Assembly (NCBI RefSeq): GCF_001592285.1
Contig: NZ_BCWQ01000009.1
Coordinates: forward strand, 1 to 64,000
DNA length: 64,000 nucleotides
Direction: 5' to 3'
Source of the DNA: Hydrogenophaga pseudoflava NBRC 102511
Lineage (GTDB): Bacteria > Pseudomonadota > Gammaproteobacteria > Burkholderiales > Burkholderiaceae_C
The notes below the pieces were generated by a model. That model did no database searches, was not told the DNA's origin, and was given only the letters and a program-made list of their open reading frames with translations. Position numbers and translations under genes: made by a program. This document shows, in pieces, positions 63,766-64,000 of this stretch (the stretch's first letter is position 1; the number at the start of each line of letters is the position of its first letter).

Positions 63766-64000
63766 TCAGCCCTGCAGGCGGGGGGTGATGAGCGCCGCCA
63801 GCCAGTGCATGAACACCTGCACGCGCTGTGGCAGGTGGCGCCGGTGGGCGTAGACGATGGAGACTGGCAGGGGCGCGGCGCGCCACTTCGGCAGCACCTC
63901 CACCAGCCGCCCGGCCTGCAGGTGGGGGCGCATCCCGGCCTCCGGCACCTGGACGATGCCCAGGCCGGCCAGGGCGGCGGCTTCGTAGGCGGCGGTGGTG
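63766..64000 (-). CDS. LysR-family regulator, C-terminal part (cut by window edge)
   Basis: The last 77 codons of a gene whose start lies beyond the right edge. The visible part is the end of a LysR effector domain: AAYEAAALAGLGIVQVPE, then GRLVEVLPKW, a VSIVYAHRRHLPQRVQVF segment and WLAALI before the stop at 63766. Those segments are typical of the LysR type 2 periplasmic fold. It runs in the same direction as the MarR operon but the palindrome and promoter region separate them. No target can be inferred. Confidence 0.88.
   Translation of the reverse strand, partial: TTAAYEAAALAGLGIVQVPEAGMRPHLQAGRLVEVLPKWRAAPLPVSIVYAHRRHLPQRVQVFMHWLAALITPRLQG

Overview
The window is a gene-dense, very GC-rich chromosomal segment with no insertion sequence, prophage, CRISPR array, tRNA or rRNA that I could see. 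Gene content points to a heterotrophic betaproteobacterium of the Burkholderiales, most likely Comamonadaceae (Hydrogenophaga-like). The evidence is the Burkholderiales-type purine/allantoin cluster, the DUF3348-DUF802-OmpA-DUF2894 operon and the LysR/TRAP-rich neighbourhoods. The taxon is an inference. No gene-free stretch exceeds about 300 bases.

Positions 1-7350 hold a urate/allantoin catabolic cluster: PuuE allantoinase (cut by the left edge), two paralogous GntR/FCD regulators, hydroxyisourate hydrolase, XdhC, an allantoin-racemase-like enzyme, an NCS1 permease and PuuD urate oxidase. GTATAC-centred palindromes lie in three of its promoter regions. Positions 7390-10300 carry the glutathione-dependent formaldehyde pathway (FrmA, FrmB) with an extra hydrolase between them. 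Positions 10330-12110 are an ECF sigma/anti-sigma/lipoprotein unit, followed by an acyl-CoA ligase and two tandem paralogous esterases. Positions 15500-22870 hold 8-oxoguanine deaminase and a LysR regulator, divergent from gcl-hyi-glxR-glycerate kinase. This closes the route from 8-oxoguanine through urate, allantoin and glyoxylate to glycerate. A DeoR-MFS-VOC operon follows.

Positions 25420-29500 are the most intriguing part. This is a tightly overlapped four-gene operon encoding a MotA/ExbB-like membrane protein with a very long helical tail and a MotB/ZorB-like OmpA protein with a transmembrane aspartate. It looks like a Zorya-type ion-driven motor without Zorya effectors. Next come a GST, two tandem membrane-PAS proteins without output domains, an RRM protein, an ABC-2 exporter, and a lipid-related block (two alpha/beta hydrolases, WS/DGAT).

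Positions 38880-40490 hold an SplB/PA0069-like radical SAM gene behind a near-perfect LexA box. Positions 40515-47570 carry a sensor kinase/response regulator pair, an orphan TRAP binding protein, a DctA symporter and a CPA2 antiporter preceded by a candidate leader peptide. Positions 48764-58254 form one contiguous minus-strand unit, thiC-thiO-thiS-panD-bioA-bioD-bioF-thiG-thiDE, behind a TPP riboswitch. This would place biotin and pantothenate precursor genes under thiamine control. The right end holds a P-type ATPase, a LysE exporter, a MarR-hydrolase-Tag operon and a partial LysR gene.

Two regulatory themes recur. Several genes have a TAnnnT box ending 5-9 bases before the ATG and no Shine-Dalgarno, which suggests leaderless mRNAs. 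Several convergent gene pairs end in compact perfect hairpins built over their stop codons.
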